From assembly GCF_030818015.1 (NCBI RefSeq), contig NZ_JAUSZX010000001.1, positions 1,302,001 through 1,366,000 on the forward strand: a DNA stretch of 64,000 nucleotides, written 5' to 3'. The translations under genes were made by a program, and so were the position numbers. This DNA is from Arthrobacter globiformis. GTDB lineage: Bacteria > Actinomycetota > Actinomycetes > Actinomycetales > Micrococcaceae. Positions 48,473 to 56,897 of this stretch are shown here, in pieces. Positions within the stretch are counted from its first letter, which is position 1. Every line of letters begins with the position of its first letter. Under the pieces are notes generated by a model. It searched no databases, was not told the DNA's origin, and saw only the letters and a list, made by a program, of their open reading frames with translations.

Positions 48473-50080
48473 TCAGCGTATGGCCGGCATCCCAGCTGCG
48501 GCGTGCCGCAGGCGGGCCAGCTGCGGTACGTACGCGGCCAGCGCTTCGAACGCCGCCTGCTCGGTGTCGGGGGTGGTGGCTGCTGCTACATAGCGGTCTG
48601 GCCGCACCACGAGGGTCGTACCGCTCCCGGCGACAGCCGCGAACGCGCCGCTGGTGTCCGTGACGGCCGTGACGCCTGTCACCGCGAGGTGCGTGCCGTC
48701 GTCGTTCTCCACGGTGCCCAGCCGCCGGACCTCAAGGGGTGCGCGGCGATCGTAGGGGAAGTGCAGCAGTGCCCAGCCCGTACCGAGGACGGTGTCCAGC
48801 GGGACGGCGTCGCCGGTGGACAGCGCGACCTGCGGCTGGGAAACGGAGCGGCCCACCAGCGCGGCTGCCCACCTGGAACCTGCACTGCCCAGGTCCGCCA
48901 CGCAGCCGTCGGTGAAGTGCGGCTGCTTGAGGAACTTCATGCCTGCGAGCCAGCCCTTGGCGGCGGGAACGATGCCGGACGCGGTGATGACCGCGTCACG
49001 GATGGCGGTCAGCACCGGGTTGACGTTCATCACGACGTTGCCGATCCGATGCGAGAGGCGCACCATGTCCACCGCGTGCGGACGCCGCTCCGACTGGTAG
49101 GTGTCCACCAGGGCCTCGGTTCCGGTGCCCTGGATGTTTGCAGCGACCTTCCAGGCAAGGTTGGCGACGTCACGGATCCCGGCGTTGAGCGCCTGCCCGG
49201 CGAACGGAGGCATCATGTGGGCGGCGTCCCCGGCGAGGAGGACGTGCCCCAAGCGGTAGTTCAATGCCACGCGCTGGTGGGCCACGTAGACGGCCGCGCG
49301 GCGGATGTCCTCAGCCGCAATCGTCTGGAACGGCGCGATGAGCTTGATGATGGCGTCCGAAGACGTCACCGCTCCGGCCTCCTCGCCGGGGAGGAGCATG
49401 AACTCGTAGCGGCGGCGGCCGTGGACTCCGGGAACCACGACGACGGGACGGGTCCCGTTGCAGTGAAACTCGGAGAACCGTTCCGGTTCACCCGGCGTGT
49501 TGATGATGTCCACCACGATCCACTTCTGGACCTGCGTGGAACCTTCCATCGGGATGCCGAGTTGGGAGCGGACCGGGCTGCGGCCGCCGTCGCACGCCAC
49601 CACCCATTTGGAGCGGACGGTGTGCTTGCCGTCCTGATCGACCAGTACTGTGTCCGCATGCCCCGGACCGTCCGTGATGCGGAACGCTTCGGTGTTGAAG
49701 CGGACGTCGATCAGCGGACGGCTCCGGGCGGCCTCGAGCAGCAGTGATTCCATGACGGGCTGGTCGAACTGCGACTTCCCGGGCTGGCCCAGCCGGGGAC
49801 TGGCCGGGTGGACCTCGGCCAGCAGTTGTTCCTTCCGGCCGAAGTAGCGCGCGCCGGTGTCCATGAGCATCTCCGGCGCGAGCCGGTCCAGAATGCCGAT
49901 CTGCTGCATGACGCGCAGCGTTTCATCGGTGACGCTGATGGCCCGCGGTTCGTCACTGGTACCGGCATGGCGTTCAACGAGCATCACGTGCACGCCCTGG
50001 TCCGCCAGCAGGTTCGCCGCAGCCAGGCCAATGGGGCCAGCCCCGATGACCAGTACGTCGGTTTCAATGATTTTGTCCAT
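48473..50080 (-). CDS. FAD-dependent aromatic hydroxylase (MhpA-like)
   Basis: About 535 residues from ATG 50080 (a TTG at 50089 is possible). It is a class A single-component flavoprotein hydroxylase: TDVLVIGAGPIGLAAANLLADQGVHVMLVERH, the DG motif VVACDGGRSPVRSQLGI, and the GD motif VLLAGDAAHMMPPFAGQALNAGIRDVANLAWKVA. The closest named relatives by look are 3-(3-hydroxyphenyl)propionate hydroxylase and resorcinol-type hydroxylases. A thioredoxin-like C-terminal domain is present (GTGWALLHF, TTLVVRPDRYVAA). It converts a phenol into a diphenol or triol with NAD(P)H. It is downstream of the FAH gene in one operon. Confidence 0.88.
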   Translation of the reverse strand: MDKIIETDVLVIGAGPIGLAAANLLADQGVHVMLVERHAGTSDEPRAISVTDETLRVMQQIGILDRLAPEMLMDTGARYFGRKEQLLAEVHPASPRLGQPGKSQFDQPVMESLLLEAARSRPLIDVRFNTEAFRITDGPGHADTVLVDQDGKHTVRSKWVVACDGGRSPVRSQLGIPMEGSTQVQKWIVVDIINTPGEPERFSEFHCNGTRPVVVVPGVHGRRRYEFMLLPGEEAGAVTSSDAIIKLIAPFQTIAAEDIRRAAVYVAHQRVALNYRLGHVLLAGDAAHMMPPFAGQALNAGIRDVANLAWKVAANIQGTGTEALVDTYQSERRPHAVDMVRLSHRIGNVVMNVNPVLTAIRDAVITASGIVPAAKGWLAGMKFLKQPHFTDGCVADLGSAGSRWAAALVGRSVSQPQVALSTGDAVPLDTVLGTGWALLHFPYDRRAPLEVRRLGTVENDDGTHLAVTGVTAVTDTSGAFAAVAGSGTTLVVRPDRYVAAATTPDTEQAAFEALAAYVPQLARLRHAAAGMPAIR

Positions 50081-50136
50081 GCCGATCAAAGTTCCGTTCC
50101 TAGGATGAGTCGGGGGCGGCGGGAACAGGGTCCCGG

Positions 50137-50988
50137 TCAGGACACCAGCTCCACCGTGTTTTTCAGGGTGCCCAGGCCGGTGATTTCCACCTCGACGACG
50201 TCCCCTTCGGAGAGCAGGCCGGACGGCTCCATGAACAGGCCCACGCCGCCTGGGGTGCCGGTGACGATCACGTCACCCGGGGAGAGCCTGGTGAAGCCGG
50301 AGACGTAGGCGATCAGCTGCGGAATGGTGAAGTACAGGTCGGCCACGGAGGCCTTCTGCCGGATGTCACCGTTGACGCGGGTTTCCAGGGTGAGCCCGTT
50401 GACGTCGCCCAGGTCGGCGGCCGGCACGAGGTAAGGGCCGAAGCCGCCGGTGCCGGGGAAGTTCTTGCCGGGGATCCACTGGGTGGCAGCAAGCTGCCAG
50501 TCGCGGACGCTGAGATCGTTGTAGGCGGCGTAGCCGGCAACGTAATCAAAGGCATCCTCTTCTGCGACATGGAAGGCTTCCTTGCCGATGACCAGGGCCA
50601 TTTCACCTTCGTAGTCGAACTTGGTGGTGGTGGCCGGCATCTGGGCCGGCTGCAGGTGGCCCATCTGGGAGTCCGCGAAGCGGGTGAAGACCGTGGGGGC
50701 CTTCTGCTCCGTCTTGCCGGATTCTTCCTGGTGGCTGCGGTAGTTCACGCCGATGCAGATGATCTTGCCCGGATCAGTGACAGCGGGCAGGAACTCGATG
50801 TCCGCCTCTTCGCGGGAAGGGGCGCTGCGGAACTCTTCACCGAGGGTGCCGAAGATGCCCTGCTCGACGGCGGCGCGGAGGGTGCGGGCAAGGTTGGCTC
50901 CGCTGGGTCCCAGATCGTAGGCCCTTCCGTCGGCGATGATGCCCCAGGTGGGGGAGCCGTCTGCGGATACGAAGCTTGCGTAGTTCAT
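50137..50988 (-). CDS. Fumarylacetoacetate hydrolase family protein
   Basis: About 283 residues from ATG 50988 after AAAGGAAC. It has the FAH fold markers: KIICIGVNYRSHQEE, PTVFTRFADSQMG, the metal-binding run FDYEGEMALVIGKEAFHV, YAAYNDLSVRDWQ, and GDVIVTGTPGGVGLFMEPSGLLSEGDVVEVEI. Family members hydrolyse or decarboxylate the acyl-pyruvate or oxo-dienoate products of ring cleavage. It leads the operon with the MhpA-like hydroxylase, with operator copy 4 upstream, so it fits the lower part of the aromatic pathway. Confidence 0.9.
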   Translation of the reverse strand: MNYASFVSADGSPTWGIIADGRAYDLGPSGANLARTLRAAVEQGIFGTLGEEFRSAPSREEADIEFLPAVTDPGKIICIGVNYRSHQEESGKTEQKAPTVFTRFADSQMGHLQPAQMPATTTKFDYEGEMALVIGKEAFHVAEEDAFDYVAGYAAYNDLSVRDWQLAATQWIPGKNFPGTGGFGPYLVPAADLGDVNGLTLETRVNGDIRQKASVADLYFTIPQLIAYVSGFTRLSPGDVIVTGTPGGVGLFMEPSGLLSEGDVVEVEITGLGTLKNTVELVS

Positions 50989-51083
50989 GATGGTGGTTCC
51001 TTTCGCGGCGGCGGCGCGCCCGGGAGGTTGATGCAATTTGTCCTGCCGGCCGCTTGCCGGGCATGAAGATATGCATCCTTTGA

Positions 51084-51102
51084 CAAAGAATACATTATCT
51101 TG
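51084..51102 (-). promoter_or_regulatory. Operator copy 4 (CAAAGAATACATTATCTTG)
   Basis: The fourth copy of the dyad, 96 bases before the FAH start on the minus strand. It covers the proposed -10 (TAATGT, 51098 to 51093), with TAGCCA (51121 to 51116) as a 17-base-spaced -35. This mirrors copy 1. Confidence 0.5.
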
Positions 51103-51119
51103 CTTTTACGCAATCTGGC

Positions 51120-51340
51120 TAGGAGTGGATGGCATGCTTATGCCTGGGCGCCAGCGGGGGAGGGGTGGTCCGGAGTGGCCGGACGGCTACCGGGCTTCCC
51201 TTGATCCCGCGCCAGTCACCGGCACTGTTGTTGGCGATGACCACCTGAGCATTTCGCAGAGTGCCCGTTCGTTTACGGACTCTCCCTATCGGAAGGCGAC
51301 GGGGCGGGCTGTCTTGTTGTTATGTCCTGCGGTGATGATC
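51120..51340. other. Gene-free stretch between FAH and DinB genes
   Basis: Beyond the FAH promoter I see no convincing gene, RNA or repeat here. The open frames are GC-rich and low in protein character. Confidence 0.4.
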
Positions 51341-51838
51341 TCAGTCCCTGAGGATCTGTTCGCGGAGGATGTCCGCGTGCCCGCAGTGCTGGGCGAGTTC
51401 GCGCAGCATGTGCAGGTACACCCAGCGCAGCGGCAGCGGGCCCCGGCGGTTGCCGCTGACTATGTCGTCAAGGTGCAGGGCGGATGCCGCCCGGCGCGAT
51501 GCCTCGCAGGCGTCACGGTGGGCGGCCTGGATGCTGGCGATAGTGTCCTGGTCCTCAAGGATGAATGATTCGTCGGGGGTGGTCGGGATGCCGATGTCTG
51601 CGCGGGAACGGCAGGTGATGGCTTCATCGAACCAGACCTTTTCCACGAAGGTCGCGTGCTTGACCAGCCCCAGCAGCGTGGTCCGGGAGGGCACCAAAGA
51701 GCGGCGTGCCTGTTCCTCTGTCAGGCCGTCAAGGCAGGCACTGAGCCTGCTGCGGTGCTCATCGAGGAAGGCATCGAATTGGGTCCGCACCGGCTGGTGG
51801 ATGACGTCCTCGGCGAACGTGGCGGGAAGCGATGGCAT
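51341..51838 (-). CDS. DinB/DUF664 family protein
   Basis: A 165-residue protein from ATG 51838; the longer open frame is a shadow. It has the four-helix-bundle style of the DinB superfamily: QFDAFLDEHRSRLSACLDGLTEEQARRSLVPSRTTLLGLVKHATFVEKVWFD, and WVYLHMLRELAQHCGHADILREQI. The three histidines (KHATFVEK, HMLRELAQH, CGHAD) form the usual metal triad. Related proteins are thiol-dependent S-transferases using mycothiol or bacillithiol, so a mycothiol-dependent role is possible in this actinobacterium. It stands alone. Confidence 0.87.
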   Translation of the reverse strand: MPSLPATFAEDVIHQPVRTQFDAFLDEHRSRLSACLDGLTEEQARRSLVPSRTTLLGLVKHATFVEKVWFDEAITCRSRADIGIPTTPDESFILEDQDTIASIQAAHRDACEASRRAASALHLDDIVSGNRRGPLPLRWVYLHMLRELAQHCGHADILREQILRD

Positions 51839-51972
51839 GCACGCAGTATGCCAAGGGGGCGGCGCGGCGGCAACGGACTGAGAGCGCGAACGGACACTTG
51901 AGGCCCCACACCCGGATGTCCACGTGCTTCCGGGAGACATCCACGGCGCCGGAAAGGTCGCCGTCCAATGCC

Positions 51973-52968
51973 CTACATCTGCCGCCTCGCCGCGCGGGTA
52001 GTGGCGAAGAGTTGGCGGATCGACTTCGCCGCGATCACCACGACGAGGAGCGTGGCGGCGGCGAGCACTCCAACTGTGATGGCCTGCCAGGCAGCCGGTT
52101 GGAGCAGGTGTGCCCACGTGATCGCGAGTGCAGCGACGCTCGCCGCAGGGAAGGTGAATGACCAGAAGCCGAGCGAGAACGGCAGTGCACGGTAGCGCGG
52201 CAACAGCATCACCTGGATCAGCACCATGAACACTGTCATCGCCGTCAACCCCTCGAACACATGGTCGGGTCGGCCGCCGGAGATCGTGAGCCACGCCGCT
52301 GACGCGACGGCCGGGGGAGCGACCAGGATCGCGAGTGTCGGGACGAGCGGTGCTGGCATGGCTGGACGGAGCGCGAGCCGGAGGAAGAAGAACACGGAGA
52401 TCACCAGCCAGAAGACGATGCCCACCGCGAAGCTCCCGACGGCCAGCCAGTCAAGCCCCGTCTGCGCCGCGGCGAGTGCACCGACCAGGCCGGCCGCGCT
52501 GATGGGCAGGAAGTAGCCACCGTGAACGGATTCAAGCGGCAGGTCCCCGCGCATCCAGAAGCTCAGAATCCACGTGGCGAACGCGGCTGCGGCGGCCATG
52601 GAGATCAACGTCAGCACGGTTCCGGCAAGCGGGGCCGTGCGGTGGAGGTCCGCTCCCAGCAGCATCGCGGCGAGGGGAAGCAAGGCCGCCAGCGGGCCCT
52701 GGGCGAAATGCGTGAGCTGATGAGTGAACGACTGATTGGTGCGCGTCCCGCGATGCACGTGCACCGCGACGGTCCAGATCCAGGCGACCGCAGCGACCAG
52801 CCAGAACGCTTGCCCGAGCTCGAACGGGAGTCCGAGCGCGGACGTCGCCAGGGACCAGACCTGGGCCAGTCCGGCCAAGCCCAGGGGGATGGCGAGTGTG
52901 TTCAACGGGACACGGGCGCGCCCGGACGTTGGAGCGGCGGCAGGCGCCAGCGGTAGTTGAGTGGACAA
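51973..52968 (-). CDS. TDT/SLAC1-type anion transporter (TehA-like)
   Basis: A 331-residue protein with ten membrane helices and a TTG start at 52968. Family marks are PLNTLAIPLGLAGLAQVWSLA at helix 1, LPFELGQAFWLVAAVAWIW, and VHGGYFLPISAAGLVGALA, as in the TehA/tellurite-resistance and C4-dicarboxylate transporter group. These are anion channels or exporters without a bound energy source. A TetR regulator is divergently encoded 97 bases away and probably represses it. Confidence 0.87.
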   Translation of the reverse strand: MSTQLPLAPAAAPTSGRARVPLNTLAIPLGLAGLAQVWSLATSALGLPFELGQAFWLVAAVAWIWTVAVHVHRGTRTNQSFTHQLTHFAQGPLAALLPLAAMLLGADLHRTAPLAGTVLTLISMAAAAAFATWILSFWMRGDLPLESVHGGYFLPISAAGLVGALAAAQTGLDWLAVGSFAVGIVFWLVISVFFFLRLALRPAMPAPLVPTLAILVAPPAVASAAWLTISGGRPDHVFEGLTAMTVFMVLIQVMLLPRYRALPFSLGFWSFTFPAASVAALAITWAHLLQPAAWQAITVGVLAAATLLVVVIAAKSIRQLFATTRAARRQM

Positions 52969-53065
52969 AGGAATCCCATTTCTGACAGGGGGAGGAGGAC
53001 CCCAACGATTGCTCGGGCGGGTTTTTGACCTTGAAGTACAATATCATGCAGGTTAGGCTTTTCCC

Positions 53066-53635
53066 ATGGGTAGACCGATGCAGTTCGAGGCTGCTGAGGC
53101 CGTCGACAGGGCGATGGACCTGTTCTGGCGTCAGGGGTACGCCGGCACGACGCCGCAGGAGTTGGCCAGTGAGCTGGGGATCGGCAAAGGCAGCCTCTAC
53201 AACACTTTTGAGAGCAAGCACGCGCTGTTCATGCGTGCCCTTGGGCGCTACAGCGAGACGCGACTCGAGTTCTTGAGGGACATGTTCTCGGCGCCTGGGC
53301 CTGTTCGGCCGCGGCTCAAAGAGGCCATGACCGTCCTTGCCGGCGTGGGCGAGCACCGGCGGGGCTGTGTCATGGTCAACGCTGCCGCGGAGCTGGGCAC
53401 CGCCGACGACGAGGTGAACCGCATCGCGGACTACCTCTTCACGCAGATCGAAGCTTTGTTTCGGAAAGCTATCGCGCAGGGGCAAGAGTCTGGAGAATTC
53501 GGCGTCGATCAGGCTGCCGATACTGCCGCCAGCCAACTACTTGCCTCCGTGATCGGGCTGAGCGTCCTCGTCAAGGCAGGCGGGGCGCCCGAGAGGTTCC
53601 GCGCCGTCATCGACGGCATCGTCGACGGGCTGTGA
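53066..53635 (+). CDS. TetR-family transcriptional regulator
   Basis: A 189-residue protein. The N-terminal HTH is AVDRAMDLFWRQGYAGTTPQELASELGIGKGSLYNTFESKHALFMRAL, the TetR pattern. The C-terminal helical domain (VNAAAELGTADDEVNRIADYLFTQIEALFRKAIAQGQESGEF) resembles AcrR/YbiH-type repressors that respond to small lipophilic compounds. It is divergent from the TehA-like gene, which is its likely target. Confidence 0.9.
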   Translation: MGRPMQFEAAEAVDRAMDLFWRQGYAGTTPQELASELGIGKGSLYNTFESKHALFMRALGRYSETRLEFLRDMFSAPGPVRPRLKEAMTVLAGVGEHRRGCVMVNAAAELGTADDEVNRIADYLFTQIEALFRKAIAQGQESGEFGVDQAADTAASQLLASVIGLSVLVKAGGAPERFRAVIDGIVDGL

Positions 53636-53662
53636 CGCCCAGCAGGGCCGCCACCGCTGGAG

Positions 53663-53773
53663 TCAGGCAGGCGTAGTAGCGGCGCCGATACCCCGGCTCG
53701 CTCCGGTGGCGAGCGCGACCTTGCCGGATATCGGGGGGCCGCCCGCCGCCAAGCCGCGTTCCGCCGTCGTCAT
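53663..53773 (-). pseudogene. Truncated short-chain dehydrogenase remnant
   Basis: A 36-residue ORF whose ATG overlaps the DUF4386 stop (ATGA). It contains the SDR N-terminal signature SGKVALATGASRGIGAAT, with the TGxxxGxG nucleotide-binding motif, then ends after TPA. An SDR is about 250 residues, so only the first strand, loop and helix remain; nothing downstream in any frame continues it. The preserved overlap shows an SDR gene once followed DUF4386 in an operon. Confidence 0.65.
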
Positions 53774-54501
53774 CGCCTTGCCGTGCCTGCCGTCCGCGGC
53801 TCTTCGTTCGCTGCGGCGCGGTTGCGTGGCAGCAGGAAGCCGGCGGCGATCAGCCAGAGGAGCCCGCCGAAGCGGCCGACCGGCAGGAGGAACTGAAGCG
53901 GCTCGACTGCCATCGACAGGAAGCTCAGTTCGGACAGGGCGGCGATGACGAGGCCGGTCCAAGCCAGCCATCGCGGCATGAAACGCAGGATCAGCGACGG
54001 GACGGCGATCCCCGCCACGAGCAAGCCGAGTCCGACGACGTAGCCGACGCCTCCCGTGATGAACGCGAGGAAGGAGAGCGCGTGCGTGAGCGTGGCGTCG
54101 GTGGTGATCTCGGGCCGGCCCAGCAGCCAGGTCACGGAACCCGAGAACATGAGGAAGATGGCTGCGCTGATGCCGCCGAAGAAGCCGATTGCCGGCCCGG
54201 GTACGCGCACCCCGAGGCGAAGCTGCCTGGCGTAGACGGTGGCCGCGTAGATCCCCAGCGGCACAGCGGAGCCGAATTGGAGCATGCCGCCCACTCTCGC
54301 AGCGGCAATGTTCTGCTGGAAGAACGCGGCCACCTGATCGGCGGGCGCGAACGGCGAAACGAACGTCTGGCCGCCCGTGAGTATCGCGGATGTGATGAGG
54401 CCGGCAAGGAAAATGCCCAGGCTGACAATGGCAAGAACCCCTGGGTGGGGGCCGCCCGAACGGGCATGGTGCGGTTCATTCGGAATTGAACGGTTGCTCA
54501 T
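53770..54501 (-). CDS. DUF4386 membrane protein
   Basis: About 243 residues from ATG 54501 after AGAAGG; an upstream reading adds an Arg-rich stretch and is unlikely. Six hydrophobic helices: GVLAIVSLGIFLAGLITSAIL, VGGMLQFGSAVPLGIYAATVYARQL, GFFGGISAAIFLMFSGSVTWLLG, FLAFITGGVGYVVGLGLLVAGIAV, WLAWTGLVIAALSELSFLSM and VGRFGGLLWLIAAGFLL. These match DUF4386 proteins, of unknown function. It is divergent from a MarR gene, whose operator palindrome sits between them, so it is the probable target. Confidence 0.82.
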   Translation of the reverse strand: MSNRSIPNEPHHARSGGPHPGVLAIVSLGIFLAGLITSAILTGGQTFVSPFAPADQVAAFFQQNIAAARVGGMLQFGSAVPLGIYAATVYARQLRLGVRVPGPAIGFFGGISAAIFLMFSGSVTWLLGRPEITTDATLTHALSFLAFITGGVGYVVGLGLLVAGIAVPSLILRFMPRWLAWTGLVIAALSELSFLSMAVEPLQFLLPVGRFGGLLWLIAAGFLLPRNRAAANEEPRTAGTARR

Positions 54502-54599
54502 GGCTGCACCTTCTGCTCTGGATCGTCTGCTCCGGCCCGGCCCACGGCCGGACCGTACTTGCATCATCAGTAAAATGGTTCACCCATAGAATCATTCTG

Positions 54600-54617
54600 T
54601 CAAGGATGTATTCTTGA
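54600..54617. promoter_or_regulatory. MarR operator palindrome
   Basis: TCAAGGATGTATTCTTGA is an 18-bp imperfect palindrome ending three bases before the MarR ATG, in the gap between the divergent MarR and DUF4386 genes. Its size fits a MarR site. Confidence 0.55.
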
Positions 54618-54620
54618 TGC

Positions 54621-55118
54621 ATGAGCTCACCCCAGCCCGGCCGGTCGAAACGGACAGCATTCCTCCTGTCACAGCTGGGCGCCGTGGCGTCGTCACGTTT
54701 TGCGGACCGCACGCGCGAGATCGGCCTCACGCCGAGCGACGCCGGTGTCATCCGCCTGCTTGGCCGCGCGCCCGGACTGAGCCAGCGTTCCCTCGCGGAC
54801 AGGCTGGGTGCCGTCCCCAGCCGGGTGGTTTCCCTCATCGACTCCCTCCAGGAACGCGGCCTGGTGGAACGGGTCCGAAGCAGCACCGACCGGCGGAACT
54901 ACGAACTCCACCTCACCGATGCGGGCCAGCGGGTGCTGCGTGAGTTGCGCGGGATCGCCGAACAGCATGAAGCGGAGCTTCTGGCGCCGCTCTCCGGTGA
55001 ACAGGTGGCGCAGCTTGACCTCCTGCTCGCGCAGCTCGCCGACGGCCACGGGCTGGACCGCGACCTCCACCGCGATTCAGCGCGCGACGGCGGACGCGGC
55101 GTCGGGCGGAAAGCCTGA
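54621..55118 (+). CDS. MarR-family transcriptional regulator
   Basis: A 165-residue protein with the MarR winged helix: LTPSDAGVIRLLGRAPGLSQRSLADRLGAVPSRVVSLIDSLQERGLVERVRSSTDRRNYELHLTDAG, the last part forming the D-x-R-x wing. It probably represses the DUF4386 unit and itself and responds to a small organic molecule. The ATG at 54621 is so close to the operator that a bound repressor would overlap the start. Confidence 0.9.
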   Translation: MSSPQPGRSKRTAFLLSQLGAVASSRFADRTREIGLTPSDAGVIRLLGRAPGLSQRSLADRLGAVPSRVVSLIDSLQERGLVERVRSSTDRRNYELHLTDAGQRVLRELRGIAEQHEAELLAPLSGEQVAQLDLLLAQLADGHGLDRDLHRDSARDGGRGVGRKA

Positions 55119-55232
55119 CCGTGCGCTCGGGGCCGGTCCGCGTCGTGCTTTTAACCCGCAGTCGTGCTTTTTAGCTGTGCTCTTGAGTTGACGACGGCGG
55201 CAGCCGGGCTGGGGCGTCGCTTTCTGGCACGC

Positions 55233-55263
55233 CAAAAGGCAGGGCGGCTGAGCCGCCCTGCCT
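55233..55263 (-). terminator. Terminator of the MatC/PrpF operon
   Basis: AGGCAGGGCGG pairs with CCGCCCTGCCT around CTGAG. On the minus strand the stem is followed by TTTTGG, so it ends the operon of 55423-58016, 160 bases after the MatC stop. Confidence 0.6.
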
Positions 55264-55422
55264 GTGGTGCGTACGGGTTCATTCCTGCGCCCGGCTTTCG
55301 GGCTACCTGTTGCGATGGAGTGCAGGGCCGTTCCGTCCGCTTGCCGGATGTGAATCCGGCAGTCCTGCCTGCCGGTGGTCACCGACGGGCAGCAACCCTT
55401 GTGTGTTCCATCCGGGGGTTGG
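55264..55422. other. Gene-free stretch after the MatC gene
   Basis: This lies between the terminator and the MatC stop. It is rich in short inverted repeats (for example GCCGG..CCGGC around 55345-55360) but I find no gene and no riboswitch with a gene behind it. Confidence 0.35.
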
Positions 55423-56868
55423 TCACATGATGCCGGTGGGTACCAGCAGGGCCCAGGCCAGTGCCGGAGCCGCCAGGACCACGCCGCCGGCGTACAGCAT
55501 GAGCTGCTTGTAGACGCGCTGGCGGTCGTTGTCCCGTGCGTTGGCGACGACGAGGGCGCCGTCGGTGGAGAAGGGGGAGACGTCCACCACGGTTGCCGCG
55601 ATGGCGAGTGCCGCGACGGTTCCGGAGGCGCTCAGCGAACTGGTGGCCAGCAGCGGGCCGGCCATCGGGATGAATGCGGTCAGCAGTGCGGTGGAGGAGG
55701 CGAAGGCGGATCCGACGCCGATGACGTAGCAGAGGACGAGGGCGATCAGGAGCGGGGCGCCCAGTGCGAGGGCCTGTTCGGCGAGGGTATCGATGACGCC
55801 GACGTGCTGGAGCAGGGAGACGTAGGTGATCATGCCGGCCACGAGAAGGACTGTGGACCAGGAGATGCCGCCGATGAAGGTTTTGTGTTCCTTGATGTTC
55901 ACGAAGGCCAGGAGGAGGCCGGCGGAGAGGGCGACGAACCCAATGGGCATGTGGAAGCCGAGGGTGCACACCAGAATCACAGCGATCAGTGCCAGCGTGA
56001 AGATCTGCTGGCCGCGCGGACGGCCGTTGCGGGGTGTGTCGAGGCCTGCGTATTCGTTGGCGTGCTTGTCGCGCAGCTTGCCGAGGAGGGCGAACAGCAC
56101 GATGGTCAGGGCCGAAAGGATGAGGTTGAGTGCAAAGCTGGCCGTGAACAGTGCGCCCTGGGAGATGGGGAAGCCGTTTTTCACGGAGATGTCGTGCACC
56201 AGTACACCGGCGACGGACAGCGGGGAGAAGCCGCCGGCGTGGGCTCCGTTGATGACGAAGGCGCCCATGAGGACAGGGTGGATGCGTGACTCGTAGGCGA
56301 GTCCGAGGGCTGCCGGTGCCAGCAGTGCGACGGCGGCGGGGGAGAAGGTGCCCAGTGCCGTCAGTGCGGCAGCCAGGAGGAAGAACACCCACGGCAGGAG
56401 CATCGTCTTGCCCCTGACCAGGCGGACGCAGGTCTGGACGATGATGTCGATGGACCCGTTTCGCTGGGCCATGCTGAAGAAGTAGGTGACGCCGATGATG
56501 GTCAGGACGACGCTGGCCGGGAACTCCTCAAGGATCTCCTTGTCGCTCATTCCGAGCATGAAGTAGCCGACGCCGAAGGAGGCAACCAGCCCCATCACGC
56601 CGATGTTCAGCGGCCATTTGGTGGCGACGACGAACATCACGACGAGGATGACGAGCGGGATGATCTGGGTGGCTGTCATGGTCGGCTCCGATTCCGAGGC
56701 GGCCGCGGGGTTGAACATGACACCCCCGAACAGGAGGGCGGCCAGACCCAGAATAGCGGTGGCGACTACCGTCATCAGCAGGATACGGCGGCGACGGTTG
56801 GGACGCTGGGGGCGGTCCTCGCGGGTGCCGCTGTCCAGGAGTGCTGTTTGTTCTTCCGTTTTAGTCAT
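55423..56868 (-). CDS. MatC-like dicarboxylate permease
   Basis: A 481-residue membrane protein with a basic cytoplasmic N terminus (QRPNRRRR) and about 12 helices. The middle (KWPLNIGVMGLVASFGVGYFMLGMSDKEILEEFPASVVLTIIGVTYFF) matches the N-terminal domain of MatC, the malonate/dicarboxylate carrier family. The second half repeats DASS-like elements (FINGAHAGGFSPLSVAGVLVHD, VDVSPFSTDGALVVANA). It probably imports a di- or tricarboxylate. It lies 29 bases behind the PrpF gene in one operon. Confidence 0.82.
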   Translation of the reverse strand: MTKTEEQTALLDSGTREDRPQRPNRRRRILLMTVVATAILGLAALLFGGVMFNPAAASESEPTMTATQIIPLVILVVMFVVATKWPLNIGVMGLVASFGVGYFMLGMSDKEILEEFPASVVLTIIGVTYFFSMAQRNGSIDIIVQTCVRLVRGKTMLLPWVFFLLAAALTALGTFSPAAVALLAPAALGLAYESRIHPVLMGAFVINGAHAGGFSPLSVAGVLVHDISVKNGFPISQGALFTASFALNLILSALTIVLFALLGKLRDKHANEYAGLDTPRNGRPRGQQIFTLALIAVILVCTLGFHMPIGFVALSAGLLLAFVNIKEHKTFIGGISWSTVLLVAGMITYVSLLQHVGVIDTLAEQALALGAPLLIALVLCYVIGVGSAFASSTALLTAFIPMAGPLLATSSLSASGTVAALAIAATVVDVSPFSTDGALVVANARDNDRQRVYKQLMLYAGGVVLAAPALAWALLVPTGIM

Positions 56869-56897
56869 GATGCTGTCTCCTCGTTGAGTGGCGCTGG

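Noticed and set aside
51341..52294. 317-codon minus-strand frame beginning inside the TehA-like gene
   Set aside because: The DinB domain starts at 51838; the upstream part is Arg/Pro-rich and overlaps the 3' end of another gene.
55340..55425. Stretch resembling cobalamin or SAM riboswitch fragments (TGTGAATCCGGC, GGTCAC, CAGCAACCC)
   Set aside because: No plus-strand gene follows, the conserved boxes are not in the right order, and it lies behind the 3' end of the MatC gene.
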